Part shown: positions 24,495 through 33,466 of the stretch, one piece after another
Layout: the number at the start of each line of letters is the position of its first letter
Position numbering within the stretch: position 1 is the first letter of the stretch
DNA from: Phycisphaerae bacterium
Lineage (GTDB): Bacteria; Planctomycetota; Phycisphaerae; UBA1845
NCBI GenBank assembly: GCA_029260235.1
Contig: JAJDDP010000173.1
Location: 1 to 42,663, forward strand
Reading direction: 5' to 3'
Length of the DNA: 42,663 nt
Made by a program: the position numbers and the translations under genes
The notes under the pieces: generated by a model
The model's database searches: none
The model's input: the letters and a program-made list of their open reading frames with translations, nothing else
Told to the model about the DNA's origin: nothing

Positions 24495-27398
24495 TCAAAC
24501 CACGCCTAGTGCCTCAGCCACGATTTCGATCACATGCTCAGCCGAGCTGCCGGTATGGTGGCGGATCTGATGGCGGCAACTGAAACCTGAGGCTACTACT
24601 TGCTGATCTGGTTGGTCCAGGATTGCAGGGAACAGCCGCTCGGCCCCGATTGTCTTGGCGACGTCGTAGTGCTCAAGCTCGTGCCCAAACGAACCAGCCA
24701 TCCCGCAGCAGCCGCTGTTGATCTCCGATGCTCTTTCACCCGTGCAGGCCCGGAGAATGGTCATGGCATCGTCGGTGCCGACCAGGGCCTTCTGATGACA
24801 GTGGCCATGGTAGATGGCCGGATTGGTTGGCCGCGACGCCTCCAAGATGGTCGGATTGCGATCTAACGCCCTGACTAAGAAGGTTTCGATATCCACCGTT
24901 GCTTCGGCAACACGCTTAGCCAACGGCGTGCGCACCAATTGCGGCAGTTCGTCGTTCAGTGCGGACACGCAGCTAGGCTCAGTGCCAATGATGGGCACAT
25001 TGCGTTGTGCGAACGAACCGAGCACGCCCGCATTCTGCTCTGCCAGTGCCTTGGCCTCGGCCAGTAGCCCTTTGCTGATCAACGGACGTCCGCAGCACTG
25101 CGTCGATGGGACGATGACACGATAGCCGAGCGATTCAAGCGCCTTGACGGTGGCGATGCCGATCCTCGGTTCATAATGATTCGTCCATGTGTCCACGAAG
25201 TAGACCACGCGCGGCTGATCCGCCGGACCAGGGCTTCCGGTTCGTTTCCGATAACGCTTGAACCACCTGCGAAATGTTTGGTGGGCGAAGCGCGGGGGCG
25301 GCATGCGCCGATCCAAGCCATAACGACGCTCCATCCATCTCCGCATTAGATTGGACTGAGCGAGCCAGTTGCTAATCGGCGAAAAGGCGGAGCCCCACTT
25401 GGCCAGGTGGATGGAATCCGCGATGAAGCGGCTCTGACGCGATACGCCGAAGCTGCGGTTGCGATAGGATAGCCACTCTGTCTTGAGCTTGGCCATATCT
25501 GTGCCGGTGGGACATTCACTCTTGCAGGCCTTGCAGCTGATGCAAAGGTCCATGACCTCTGTCAGCGCAGGATCAGCCAATCCGTCGATGATCTTGCGGT
25601 CAGAGAGAGCCAATCGAAGTGCGTTGGCCCGGGCGCGCGTAGTATGCGTTTCGTCGCTGGTGGCTATGTACGACGGACACATCGTACCCACCAGGCGTTG
25701 ACGGCATTGCCCGACACCGCTGCACATCCCAGCCAAGCCTGACATGCCGCCATGCTCTGAAAAATCGAGATGGGTGATCGGATCATTGGCCTTGAAGTCA
25801 CGTCCGTAGCGCAGGTTCTCGGTCATCGGCAGGGGGGCAACGATCTTGCCGGGATTGAGGATATAGTGTGGATCGAATGTCTCTTTGATCTCCCGGAATG
25901 CGGTCATGATTTTCGGGCCGTAGATCTTTTCCAGCCAGCTTGAACGGATGATGCCGTCACCGTGCTCGCCGGTCATGGTTCCGCCATATTCCAAAGCCAA
26001 CGAGCTAATGCGGTCAGCGATGCTACGCATCTTCTGCACGTCGGCGTCTTGCTTGAGATTCAAGACGGGGCGAGCATGAATCACACCAACGCTGGCGTGG
26101 GCATAGAAGCCAGCCTGCTCGCACTGCTCTTCTTCCAAGACGGCTTGAAACCTGCCGATGTATTCTGCCAGCTTGGCGGGATCGACGCAGGTGTCCTCGA
26201 CAAAGGCATAGGCTTTTCGGTCTCCCGGGGCGGACATCAGCAGGCCCAGCCCAGCGTTGCGCATAGCCCATACATTCGCCTGCTCATCTGGGTCGGTAAT
26301 TTGGCAATGGGTGTATCCGAGCGACCGGGCCTTCATTTCTGAGACGAGGGCATCTGAGCGGCCCTCTAGCGAACTGGGCGAATCGTCGTACAGTTCGATG
26401 ACCAGAATCGCTTCGGGGTTTCCCTCGATGAAACCGCATTTCTTCATCAGGCTGACGTTGGCCTGAGCGGCGGACATGATTTTCTCGTCGATCAGCTCCA
26501 CGGCGGCTGGTTTGTGTTCGAGAACCTGCGGCGTAGCAGCCAGTGCTCCTAGCAGGTCATCGAAATGGGCGACGATCAAGGCTTGGTGTGCCGGCAGGGG
26601 CTCAAGGTTGAGCGTGGCTCCTACAATGACGCCAAGCGTTCCCTCGCTGCCGCAGAGCAGTGTTTCGGCATTGATGCGCTGGCCATCATCAGCGAGGCGG
26701 TCCAAAGCGTAACCACCGTTCGAGCGCATCACCTTCGGAAAGCGGGCCTTGATTTCATCGGCCAAGTCAGTTGCGACGCGCTTCAGGGCTACCGTGCATG
26801 CGCGGGCTAGTGCATTGTCAGGGGTATCGACTCCCTTTCCCCATGTGCAGAGGGATCCATCCGTCAGCACCACGTCAACGGCTAGCACATGGTCCACTGT
26901 CCGACCATAGACCACCGAATGCGACCCGCAAGAATTGTTTCCGATCATGCCGCCAATGGTTGCTCTGCTGCTGGTAGCCACGTCGGGCGCAAAATGGAGC
27001 CCGTGGTCTTTGAGGGCGGCGTTTAGCTCGTCCAGTACAACCCCCGGCTCGACCCGGGCGGTGCGAGCGGCTGGGTCGATATTCAGGATGCGGTTCATGT
27101 AGCGCGAGCAATCGAGCTGCACACCGCGATTGACCGCACCACCAGCCAACCCCGTGCCTGCTCCGCGGGGAGTAATGGGCACATTGTGCTGGCTACACAG
27201 TTTGACCGCCGTCGATACGTCTTCGATTGACTCGGGGAAGGCAACGCCATCGGGGATTATTTCGTAGATGCTGCCGTCAGTGGCATAAATCGCCCGGGTG
27301 AGGCGGTCACAGGCAACCCGGCCAACCAGCGTGTGCCCAAGTTCCTCGGCGAGTTGGGAGAATCCAGTCGGTTCCATATCCGTGCTGCTGCTGTCCAT
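24495..27398 (-). CDS. FAD-linked oxidase fused to Fe-S (GlcF/CCG) domain, D-2-hydroxyacid dehydrogenase type
   Basis: The 967 residues join the flavin subunit and the iron-sulfur subunit of GlcD/GlcF-type dehydrogenases (YdiJ-like). Residues about 40-270 form the PCMH FAD domain (PITPRGAGTGLAGGAVNRGV, GNNSCGSHSVVYGRTVDHVL). Residues about 280-540 are the FAD-oxidase C domain (GFYAHASVGVIHARP, GTMTGEHGDGIIRSSWLE). Two Fe-S motifs follow (CSGVGQCRQRLVGTMCPSY, CISCKACKSECPTGTDM), then two CCG modules (QCCGRPLI, GCCGMAGSFGHE). Likely substrates are D-lactate, D-2-hydroxyglutarate or another 2-hydroxyacid, with electrons passed to quinone or a flavoprotein. The substrate cannot be read from sequence. 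It is transcribed away from thiC. Confidence 0.93.
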   Translation of the reverse strand: MDSSSTDMEPTGFSQLAEELGHTLVGRVACDRLTRAIYATDGSIYEIIPDGVAFPESIEDVSTAVKLCSQHNVPITPRGAGTGLAGGAVNRGVQLDCSRYMNRILNIDPAARTARVEPGVVLDELNAALKDHGLHFAPDVATSSRATIGGMIGNNSCGSHSVVYGRTVDHVLAVDVVLTDGSLCTWGKGVDTPDNALARACTVALKRVATDLADEIKARFPKVMRSNGGYALDRLADDGQRINAETLLCGSEGTLGVIVGATLNLEPLPAHQALIVAHFDDLLGALAATPQVLEHKPAAVELIDEKIMSAAQANVSLMKKCGFIEGNPEAILVIELYDDSPSSLEGRSDALVSEMKARSLGYTHCQITDPDEQANVWAMRNAGLGLLMSAPGDRKAYAFVEDTCVDPAKLAEYIGRFQAVLEEEQCEQAGFYAHASVGVIHARPVLNLKQDADVQKMRSIADRISSLALEYGGTMTGEHGDGIIRSSWLEKIYGPKIMTAFREIKETFDPHYILNPGKIVAPLPMTENLRYGRDFKANDPITHLDFSEHGGMSGLAGMCSGVGQCRQRLVGTMCPSYIATSDETHTTRARANALRLALSDRKIIDGLADPALTEVMDLCISCKACKSECPTGTDMAKLKTEWLSYRNRSFGVSRQSRFIADSIHLAKWGSAFSPISNWLAQSNLMRRWMERRYGLDRRMPPPRFAHQTFRRWFKRYRKRTGSPGPADQPRVVYFVDTWTNHYEPRIGIATVKALESLGYRVIVPSTQCCGRPLISKGLLAEAKALAEQNAGVLGSFAQRNVPIIGTEPSCVSALNDELPQLVRTPLAKRVAEATVDIETFLVRALDRNPTILEASRPTNPAIYHGHCHQKALVGTDDAMTILRACTGERASEINSGCCGMAGSFGHELEHYDVAKTIGAERLFPAILDQPDQQVVASGFSCRHQIRHHTGSSAEHVIEIVAEALGVV

Positions 27399-27584
27399 GG
27401 GTTGATTCTAGACGTGACCCATCGATCCAACAAATCCAGAGATGCCCACCCGAACCGCTGTCAGCGTTGTGATATCCATTGTTTCAACGGCCGATCAAAT
27501 CAACCTCGGCTGCCGCATCCGATGAAAGAGCAAACCAGCTACGGGCCCGCAACTGGGAATCTGTTGTTCGTTGCCCGTAATTGT

Positions 27585-27613
27585 TTGACGGCGTGGGCAG
27601 AGAGCGATATCAT
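27585..27613 (+). promoter_or_regulatory. Sigma-70 promoter of the TPP riboswitch-thiC unit
   Basis: TTGACG (27585-27590) and TATCAT (27608-27613) are separated by exactly 17 nt, each matching the consensus at five of six positions. Transcription would start near 27620, a few bases before the riboswitch P1 stem, which supports both calls. The bases 27399-27584 between this and the divergent dehydrogenase show no gene. Confidence 0.75.
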
Positions 27614-27623
27614 CACTGGCTCA

Positions 27624-27728
27624 GTCGCTGGGTGTGCCCGTTTGTTGCGGGCTGAGATGAAAACCTTGGAACCTGATCAGGGTATCCGCCGACAGCGGTT
27701 CGGTAGTAAGCCTGCGTAGGAAAGCGGC
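27624..27728 (+). ncRNA. TPP riboswitch (THI element) with enlarged P5
   Basis: Conserved pieces are in order: P1 GTCGCT (27624-27629) pairing with AGCGGC (27723-27728); a P3 hairpin GCCCG/CGGGC; the thiamine-binding CTGAGA at 27652-27657; GAACCTGATC at 27669-27678; and GCGTAGG at 27714-27720. It lies just after a good promoter and before thiC, the usual target. The P5 loop, normally about six nt, here is about 29 nt with an extra stem (CCGCCG pairing with CGG-TT-CGG). The 3' strand (TAGGAAAGCGGC) also holds the likely ribosome binding site of the next ORF, suggesting translational control by sequestration. Confidence 0.92.
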
Positions 27729-27729
27729 C

Positions 27730-27864
27730 ATGCAAGTCAGGACGACTTGGCATCAAATCTTCCTGATCCAACAAGACGACCGGCTGGCTTTGAAGATTGC
27801 GGCGATTCGTTGCGCGCTGATCTACGAAACCGCATTGCCGGACAAGTGGGAGACCTATCCATGA
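27730..27864 (+). CDS. Leader ORF of 44 codons, coupled to thiC
   Basis: ATG 27730 starts two nt after the riboswitch P1 stem. The frame is open for 44 codons and ends with TGA whose first bases overlap the thiC start (ATGA at 27861-27864). The product ([19 protein letters not shown] at its start, then [13 protein letters not shown]) resembles no family I know. AGG at 27718-27720 is 9 nt upstream and lies inside the aptamer's 3' strand. The simplest reading is a control leader: ligand binding hides its ribosome binding site and, by coupling, thiC too. It might instead encode a small thiamine-related protein. Translation is unproven. Confidence 0.5.
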   Translation: MQVRTTWHQIFLIQQDDRLALKIAAIRCALIYETALPDKWETYP

Positions 27865-29363
27865 CTCAGATCGAGGCTGCTCGAAAGGGAATCGTTACGG
27901 ATCAGATGAAGGCGGTAGCCAAGCGGGAAAATGTGACCGCTGTGTTTGTCCGCGACAAACTGGCGGCAGGACACATGGTCATCCCTGCTAATGTGCGACA
28001 CTTGGCAGGATCTGCCGGTCAGAATCCAGACCGATTCTCAGGGACCGCTGCCTGCAGTCTGCAACCGCTAGGTATCGGACGGTCGATTACGACCAAGATC
28101 AACGCCAACATCGGCGCATCGCCAATATCCAGTGACATGTCCGAAGAAATCGAAAAACTCCGCTGGGCGATTCGCTGGGGCGCCGATACGGTGATGGATC
28201 TTTCTACTGGCGGCGACCTCAACGAATGTCGCCAAGCCATGATCGACAACTCGGCTGTGCCTATTGGCACGGTGCCCATCTATTCGATGATCATCGGGCG
28301 GCAACTCGAAGAGCTATCCTACGATATCATTCTGGCTGAAATCGAGAATCAGGCTAAGCAGGGCGTGGACTACTTCACCATTCACGCCGGCGTGCTCAAA
28401 GAGCATCTCCCGCTAATCAAAGACCGCATCACCGGGATTGTCTCGCGTGGTGGGGCGATCTTGGCCAAGTGGATGATCCACCACAACAAACAGAACCCAA
28501 TGTACGAAATATTCGATGACATCAGTGCCATCATGCGGCAGTACGATGTGACCTATTCGCTCGGCGATGGGCTGCGTCCCGGCTGCTTGGCCGACGCGTC
28601 AGACGCAGCCCAATTCGCCGAGTTGGACACACTTGGCGAATTGGTGCAACGGGCACGCGAATCAGGCGTCCAGGTCATGGTGGAAGGCCCCGGCCATGTA
28701 CCCATGGATCAGATCCGCATGAACATGGAGAAGGAGCAGGAAATCTGTGACGACGCTCCGTTCTATGTGCTGGGTCCATTGGTCACCGATGTCTTCCCCG
28801 CCTATGACCACATTACCTCGTGTATCGGAGCCACCGAGGCTGGGCGATGGGGTGCAGCTATGCTTTGCTATGTAACCCCCAAGGAGCACGTCGGACTGCC
28901 CAAGGCCGAGGATGTCAAAGCGGGCTGTATCGCTTACAAGATCGCAGCCCACGCAGCCGACATCGCCACGGGCATTCCCGGCGCCAGGGATTGGGACGAC
29001 GACATGTCGCGTGCCAGGGCGGCACTAAATTGGCCGAAGCAGTTCGAGTTGGCCTTCGATGGAGAAACTGCGCGGGCGCTGCATGATGAGGACTTGGACG
29101 TCGATACCGATTTCTGTGCGATGTGCGGGCACGACTGGTGTAGCATGCGTATTAGCAAGGAGATCGTGGAATTCACCAGCGGCAATGATCCCGACTTCCA
29201 GCCCGAGCAGCCAGCCATGCAATCACCGGGTCTGAGTGCAGAGCAACTCGGATTCCTGGCTACCCGCGGCGAAAAGCAATCGTGCCACTCGGATATCGTC
29301 CCAGACGCCGAGTCCGCCCAACGCGTTCAGGAAGATCTCGTACAGGTGAACACCTCAGCCTAA
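27861..29363 (+). CDS. thiC: Phosphomethylpyrimidine synthase
   Basis: ThiC is a radical SAM enzyme that converts aminoimidazole ribotide to the HMP-phosphate half of thiamine. The 500 residues include [80 protein letters not shown] and the unusual C-terminal CX2CX4C cluster motif (CAMCGHDWC). ATG 27861 is chosen: GGGAG lies 8 nt upstream, the product then starts [12 protein letters not shown] as in other ThiC proteins, and its ATGA overlaps the leader ORF stop. The frame continues upstream to 27747, but that part is not ThiC-like. A TPP riboswitch controls it. Confidence 0.96.
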   Translation: MTQIEAARKGIVTDQMKAVAKRENVTAVFVRDKLAAGHMVIPANVRHLAGSAGQNPDRFSGTAACSLQPLGIGRSITTKINANIGASPISSDMSEEIEKLRWAIRWGADTVMDLSTGGDLNECRQAMIDNSAVPIGTVPIYSMIIGRQLEELSYDIILAEIENQAKQGVDYFTIHAGVLKEHLPLIKDRITGIVSRGGAILAKWMIHHNKQNPMYEIFDDISAIMRQYDVTYSLGDGLRPGCLADASDAAQFAELDTLGELVQRARESGVQVMVEGPGHVPMDQIRMNMEKEQEICDDAPFYVLGPLVTDVFPAYDHITSCIGATEAGRWGAAMLCYVTPKEHVGLPKAEDVKAGCIAYKIAAHAADIATGIPGARDWDDDMSRARAALNWPKQFELAFDGETARALHDEDLDVDTDFCAMCGHDWCSMRISKEIVEFTSGNDPDFQPEQPAMQSPGLSAEQLGFLATRGEKQSCHSDIVPDAESAQRVQEDLVQVNTSA

Positions 29364-29383
29364 TCACCAGTCCGCCGAGCGCC

Positions 29384-29418
29384 AAAAAAAATGCCCCGCA
29401 GCTTGCGTTGCGGGGCAT
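29384..29418 (-). terminator. Strong terminator, minus strand (probably also ends thiC)
   Basis: A perfect 10-bp stem, ATGCCCCGCA (29391-29400) with TGCGGGGCAT (29409-29418) and an 8-nt loop, is followed on the minus strand by eight U residues (29384-29391). It lies 30 nt past the minus-strand gene ending at 29448 and 27 nt past the thiC stop, between convergent genes. Confidence 0.85.
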
Positions 29419-29447
29419 ATCGTTTGTCAGGTTGTTGGTTTGCAAAT

Positions 29448-29843
29448 CTACAACAGGCTGTCGCGCAAGTTGGGCGTTATGGGTAGACCCGTAAATGGAG
29501 CAAAGCCAGCCTGGGCGCGGATCAAGTTGTCAAAGGCGAGCAGGGCAGCGTTCAGGTTTTGGAAAAGCGTTTGGATGGCGATGATTCTAATTTGTTTGGG
29601 CAGACTGATCGTATCGCCCGATTCGGAAATTTCGGGTCGGCCAAAAGCACGGGCCTGAGATTCGCTGTGGCGCAGAACCCCGCTATCAATCAACTGGCCA
29701 GGCCTGCGCGTCTGAAGCGCGGCTGAACCGACTGAGTTCCAAACCAGTTTGGAATCGTCATTAACCTGCTGCTGGGCCATAACACCGCCGACGTTAGCCA
29801 GCACGAGTATCGCAGCCAAGGCCAGCATTAGTCGAATCGTCAT
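29448..29843 (-). CDS. Small secreted protein of unknown function
   Basis: The product has 131 residues with a clear signal peptide (MTIRLMLALAAILVLANVGG, cleavage near VMAQ). The start is ATG 29843 because GGAGG lies 5 nt upstream; two earlier ATGs in frame lack this. The mature part has no recognised domain: LVWNSVGSAALQTRRPGQLI, then an amphipathic stretch with IAIQTLFQNLNAALLAFDNL. It is likely periplasmic or exported. A strong terminator follows. Confidence 0.75.
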   Translation of the reverse strand: MTIRLMLALAAILVLANVGGVMAQQQVNDDSKLVWNSVGSAALQTRRPGQLIDSGVLRHSESQARAFGRPEISESGDTISLPKQIRIIAIQTLFQNLNAALLAFDNLIRAQAGFAPFTGLPITPNLRDSLL

Positions 29844-30163
29844 AACCGCCTCCATTCGAGTGGGCATGGACACCAATCAGGCGACACCTCGCCAATCCCT
29901 CATACTATCGGCACCGCACTTGGTTCTTTCTACAGTTCAACGTGTTGTCCGGCAAGCCTAAAATGCCCATATTATCGGAATCGGCTCCTCGGGAAGCGTT
30001 TCTCCGTAGGGCTTGGAGACGCCGAGCCGCGGGGATAACGGCGTCCTCCAGAGTCGACGGCAGTCCCCGCGGTCTCCTGCTCAGAGATGTTGCCGGCGGT
30101 TTGGCTAATCCTGGGCAACCGCGATAGTATGCTGGTTTGGGACAGAAGTATGGGGATAACTGC
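29844..30163. other. Divergent intergenic region upstream of miaB
   Basis: No gene was seen in these 320 bases. The same 10-mer, CGATAGTATG, occurs facing left at 29901-29910 (58 nt before the secreted-protein start) and facing right at 30122-30131 (32 nt before the miaB start). TAGTAT inside it could serve as a -10 box for both divergent genes; on the right, TTGGCT stands 18 nt before it. Confidence 0.4.
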
Positions 30164-31642
30164 GTGAACCAGCCAGCAAAGAAACTCTACATCGAGACCA
30201 TGGGTTGCCAGATGAATGTGCTGGACAGCGAATTGGTCGCAGGCCAACTCCGCCATGCGGGGTATGAGACCGCTCAGGACATCGCCGAGGCTGACGTGGT
30301 CTTGGTAAACACGTGCAGTGTTCGGGGACACGCCGAGGACAAAGCGTTGTCGCGTCTTGGCCAATTCAAGAAACCCAAACATCAGAACAAGGATTTGGTC
30401 GTCGGGGTGATGGGCTGCATGGCTGAACGCGATCCTGATGGCATCATTGCCAAAATGCCGCACGTCGACTTGATCTGTGGTCCCGGCGAATTACACAAGA
30501 TCCCAGCCATGATCGATGAGATTGTGGATTCGCGCCAGCGGAGCATCGCTTTGGCATCGAGTCTTTCGCGCAAGAGTACACTGCTCGAACGGGCGACCCA
30601 ATATGATTCTGTTGAAGCGCTTGACTTAGCCCGAGATCCAGACCCCGATGAGAATGTGCTCCAAGCCTACGTCCGAGTGCAGCGGGGCTGCGACAAGTTC
30701 TGCACTTTTTGCGTCGTGCCCTTCACGCGTGGACCGGAACGAAGCAGGCCTCCGCAACAAATTGTGGACGAGGTCAAGATGCTCGTTGATCGAGGGGCGA
30801 GAGAAATCACCCTGCTTGGTCAAACGGTCAACAGCTACCTTCATCAAGAAGATGACCTCCCCGTCTCGTTTGGGGAGTTGCTCGCTCGGGTGGACGCCGT
30901 GCCCGGGTTAGAGCGGCTCCGCTTTGTGACCAGCTATCCAGGGGATTGGACCACTGACGTATTTGAAGCCATGCGCGATCTGCCCACGGTGTGCGAGTAT
31001 CTGCATCTCCCGGTGCAAAGCGGGTCGGACGCAGTGCTTAAGCGGATGCGGCGCCAGTACACGGTTGCTCAGTTCGATGAATTGGTGCATCAAGCCCGCG
31101 AGATTGTGCCTGGAATTACCCTGGCGACCGACCTGATCGTTGGGTTCTGCGGGGAAACCGATGCCGAGTACAATGAGACCGTTGCCCTAGTGGAGCGCAG
31201 CAACTTCAAGAACATCTTCTGCTTCAAGTACTCAGAAAGGCCAGCCACCGTTGCAGAGAAGCGCCTGCCGGATGACGTTTCCGACGAGATTAAGCGGCAT
31301 CGCAACAATGATCTATTGGCCGTTCAGCAGCGGATTTCTGTAGACCATAATCAGGCGATGATCGGCCAGGAGTTTGAGGTGTTGGTAACCGGCTACAGCA
31401 AGTCAGCCCTAAAAGCCCAAGAGGCAGAGCAGTCTCGCGGCGAAGAAACGGGGTGGCGCCGATCAGACCAACTGGTGGGTAGAACCCGCGGAGACCAGAT
31501 TGTGGTCTTCAACGGGAAACCCGAACAGATCGGCGAACTGATGCCAATCAAAGTCACTGGTGCCACTGCTTTGACGCTCTTTGGAGAATCGGCCCTCTCA
31601 ACCAATTCGGTCAAGTCACCGTCACTGCCGGTGATCGGATGA
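30164..31642 (+). CDS. miaB: tRNA-2-methylthio-N6-dimethylallyladenosine synthase
   Basis: MiaB adds a methylthio group to i6A37 of tRNAs reading UNN codons. The 492 residues contain the three auxiliary-cluster cysteines (TMGCQMN, NTCSVRGHAE, VMGCMAERDP), the radical SAM motif CDKFCTFC, LGQTVNSY, HLPVQSGSD, ATDLIVGFCGE and a C-terminal TRAM domain (SDQLVGRTRGDQIVVF). The TRAM domain carries a charged insertion of about 20 residues before SDQLVG. GTG 30164 puts the start near the first motif; a TTG at 30137 in frame is possible and would add nine residues. Two 4Fe-4S clusters are expected. Confidence 0.95.
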   Translation: MNQPAKKLYIETMGCQMNVLDSELVAGQLRHAGYETAQDIAEADVVLVNTCSVRGHAEDKALSRLGQFKKPKHQNKDLVVGVMGCMAERDPDGIIAKMPHVDLICGPGELHKIPAMIDEIVDSRQRSIALASSLSRKSTLLERATQYDSVEALDLARDPDPDENVLQAYVRVQRGCDKFCTFCVVPFTRGPERSRPPQQIVDEVKMLVDRGAREITLLGQTVNSYLHQEDDLPVSFGELLARVDAVPGLERLRFVTSYPGDWTTDVFEAMRDLPTVCEYLHLPVQSGSDAVLKRMRRQYTVAQFDELVHQAREIVPGITLATDLIVGFCGETDAEYNETVALVERSNFKNIFCFKYSERPATVAEKRLPDDVSDEIKRHRNNDLLAVQQRISVDHNQAMIGQEFEVLVTGYSKSALKAQEAEQSRGEETGWRRSDQLVGRTRGDQIVVFNGKPEQIGELMPIKVTGATALTLFGESALSTNSVKSPSLPVIG

Positions 31643-31727
31643 TCTCCAAACGGTCACCTCGGCAAGGCCGGTTTCCAACAGTTCGGGCCTGGCGGGCAGA
31701 TGCCGCCAGAAGCAACGGAGTAGACCG

Positions 31728-33350
31728 CTGGCAGAGCTAACAATTCAACTCGACAACGGGCAGGTCCAGCAGCATCAGCTGAGCGAGGGCCCGACCAAGC
31801 TTGGTCGCGGATCGTCGTGTGATGTTCGGCTGACCAGTCGCTCCACCTCGCGCGAACATGCTGAGATTCAGCGAATCGGCGGCCGGTACTACATCAAGGA
31901 TCTAAATAGCCTTCACGGCGTGAGCATCAACGGCGAACGCGTCGTGTCTGCCTCACTGCATGATGGCGATGTCTTGGATGTCTGTGGCCAACGCATTGTA
32001 TTCAACGACGCCGACCAGCGGGGCAGTCCTGTTCGCTCCGGTGAAATCATGCTTGCCGACGAGGATTACACGGGTGAGGTCACCACCATAGGCGGGCCTA
32101 GTCGGGTTATTTCAGTTCCGGCCCAGCGTCTGCAAATGATCTATCAGATTTCCAGCCGCTTGACGGCTCTTCGTGACTTCAACGAATTGCTGAACGACGC
32201 CATGGACATTTGCGTCGAGATGCTCGGTTTTGAGCGTGGGGCGATCGCAGTGCGTCCACAAGGGCAGCGCGGCGTAGATTGGCCTGTTATCCGCAATATC
32301 AAGGGAGCAGAAGGAGAAATCGCCCTTAGTCACACGATTTTGGGGCGGGCGCTGGACCACGGCGAACGTTGCATCGTTAATGATGGCGACGAATTGATCA
32401 GCAAGACTGAGAGCATCAACAGATTAGGCATCCGCTCAGCCATGTGTGTCCCGATGCTCTTGGGTAACGAAATCCTCGGTGTGATTTACGGAGATCGTAC
32501 TTCATTGGGCACGACCTATGCGGCTGAGGATGCCGATTTCTTGTTTGCCTTAGCCGGTCAATTGGCCATTGGCCTGGCGAACTGTCGCCTCATGCAAGAG
32601 CAGCGACGCAAGATCATCCTCGAAGGTCAAATTGGCCTAGCCAGTGAGATTCAGCAAGTGCTGTTCCCGCGGCGCCTCCCCGATGATGAGAAGATCAAGG
32701 TGGCTGCGTACAATTCGCCAGGGCAGAGCGTCAGCGGCGATTACTTTGATGTGATCGAGCTTGGCAACGGTTGCTTGGGCATCATCATCGCAGATGTAAC
32801 CGGCAAAGGCGTTGCTGCTGCACTGCTGATGGCCAACCTTCAAGGAACTGTTCGAGCAACGCTGGCTGACATCGGCGAACCGGCCAAGGCGATGCGCACA
32901 TGGAACAGGCTCATTTGTCAAAACACCGATGCCGGCAATTTCATTACTTGCCAATTGGCTATTTGGGATACTGAATCACGGACGATGTCCATTTCTGTGG
33001 GGGGACACCCGCCTCCGTATCTGCTCACCGATGATGGGGCATCCTGCCGCATGCTGAAGCTGCAAAACTCGACGCCCTTGGGCGTCGATCTTGAGGCGGA
33101 GTTCTACACCACTCCGATCGAACTGGGGGCCTCACCTTGCTCGCTGTATTTCTACTCCGACGGGGTGAACGAAGCCAAGGCGTCATCGCGTGAAGACTTC
33201 GGCGATGAGCGACTCGCGGATACTCTCAAGGCGTGCGGATCACTGAATCCCGACGCGATGATCGACGCGGTTCAAGGTGCGATCACCGAATTCACCGGCG
33301 ACGAACCGCAAAGTGATGACATCACCATGGTCGCTGTTCATATCAAGTAA
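31728..33350 (+). CDS. FHA-GAF-SpoIIE (PP2C) phosphatase with probable CTG start
   Basis: The 540 residues hold three modules. Residues 5-90 are an FHA phosphothreonine-binding domain (LGRGSSCDVRL, SREHAEI, YYIKDLNSLHG, INGE). Residues about 140-290 are a GAF domain (ICVEMLGFERGAIAV, GIRSAMCVPML, YGDRTSLGT). Residues about 320-540 are a SpoIIE/PP2C-type phosphatase (SGDYFDVIEL, IIADVTGKGVAAALLMANL, LYFYSDGVNEA, GDEPQSDDITMVAV). It probably dephosphorylates an anti-sigma or anti-anti-sigma partner in response to a signal. No ATG, GTG or TTG exists between the in-frame stop (31632) and the FHA domain. CTG 31728 has GGAG 7 nt upstream; ATT 31743 is another choice. The GTG at 31920 would cut the FHA domain in half. 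Confidence 0.85.
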   Translation: MAELTIQLDNGQVQQHQLSEGPTKLGRGSSCDVRLTSRSTSREHAEIQRIGGRYYIKDLNSLHGVSINGERVVSASLHDGDVLDVCGQRIVFNDADQRGSPVRSGEIMLADEDYTGEVTTIGGPSRVISVPAQRLQMIYQISSRLTALRDFNELLNDAMDICVEMLGFERGAIAVRPQGQRGVDWPVIRNIKGAEGEIALSHTILGRALDHGERCIVNDGDELISKTESINRLGIRSAMCVPMLLGNEILGVIYGDRTSLGTTYAAEDADFLFALAGQLAIGLANCRLMQEQRRKIILEGQIGLASEIQQVLFPRRLPDDEKIKVAAYNSPGQSVSGDYFDVIELGNGCLGIIIADVTGKGVAAALLMANLQGTVRATLADIGEPAKAMRTWNRLICQNTDAGNFITCQLAIWDTESRTMSISVGGHPPPYLLTDDGASCRMLKLQNSTPLGVDLEAEFYTTPIELGASPCSLYFYSDGVNEAKASSREDFGDERLADTLKACGSLNPDAMIDAVQGAITEFTGDEPQSDDITMVAVHIK

Positions 33351-33370
33351 GCCAGTATCGCCGAACCTGA

Positions 33371-33434
33371 GCCGCAACCGCAAGGGAGCGGTTCTTCAAT
33401 GCCAAACGGCACCTCGCCTCCTCACGGTTGCGGC
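33371..33434. repeat. Inverted repeat between two convergent genes
   Basis: GCCGCAACCG (33371-33380) and CGGTTGCGGC (33425-33434) are exact reverse complements 44 bp apart. Inside, AACCGC/GCGGTT can form a competing hairpin with a CTTC tail. This probably marks the transcript ends of the FHA phosphatase gene and the selenoprotein gene. Confidence 0.45.
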
Positions 33435-33466
33435 CCAAGAAAATGCGATCTGCGTACGATGACGCG

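Noticed and set aside
27747..27860. A 38-residue N-terminal extension of ThiC
   Set aside because: Residues before MTQIEA are not ThiC-like, and the ribosome binding site GGGAG with ATG 27861 fits better; the leader ORF uses another frame.
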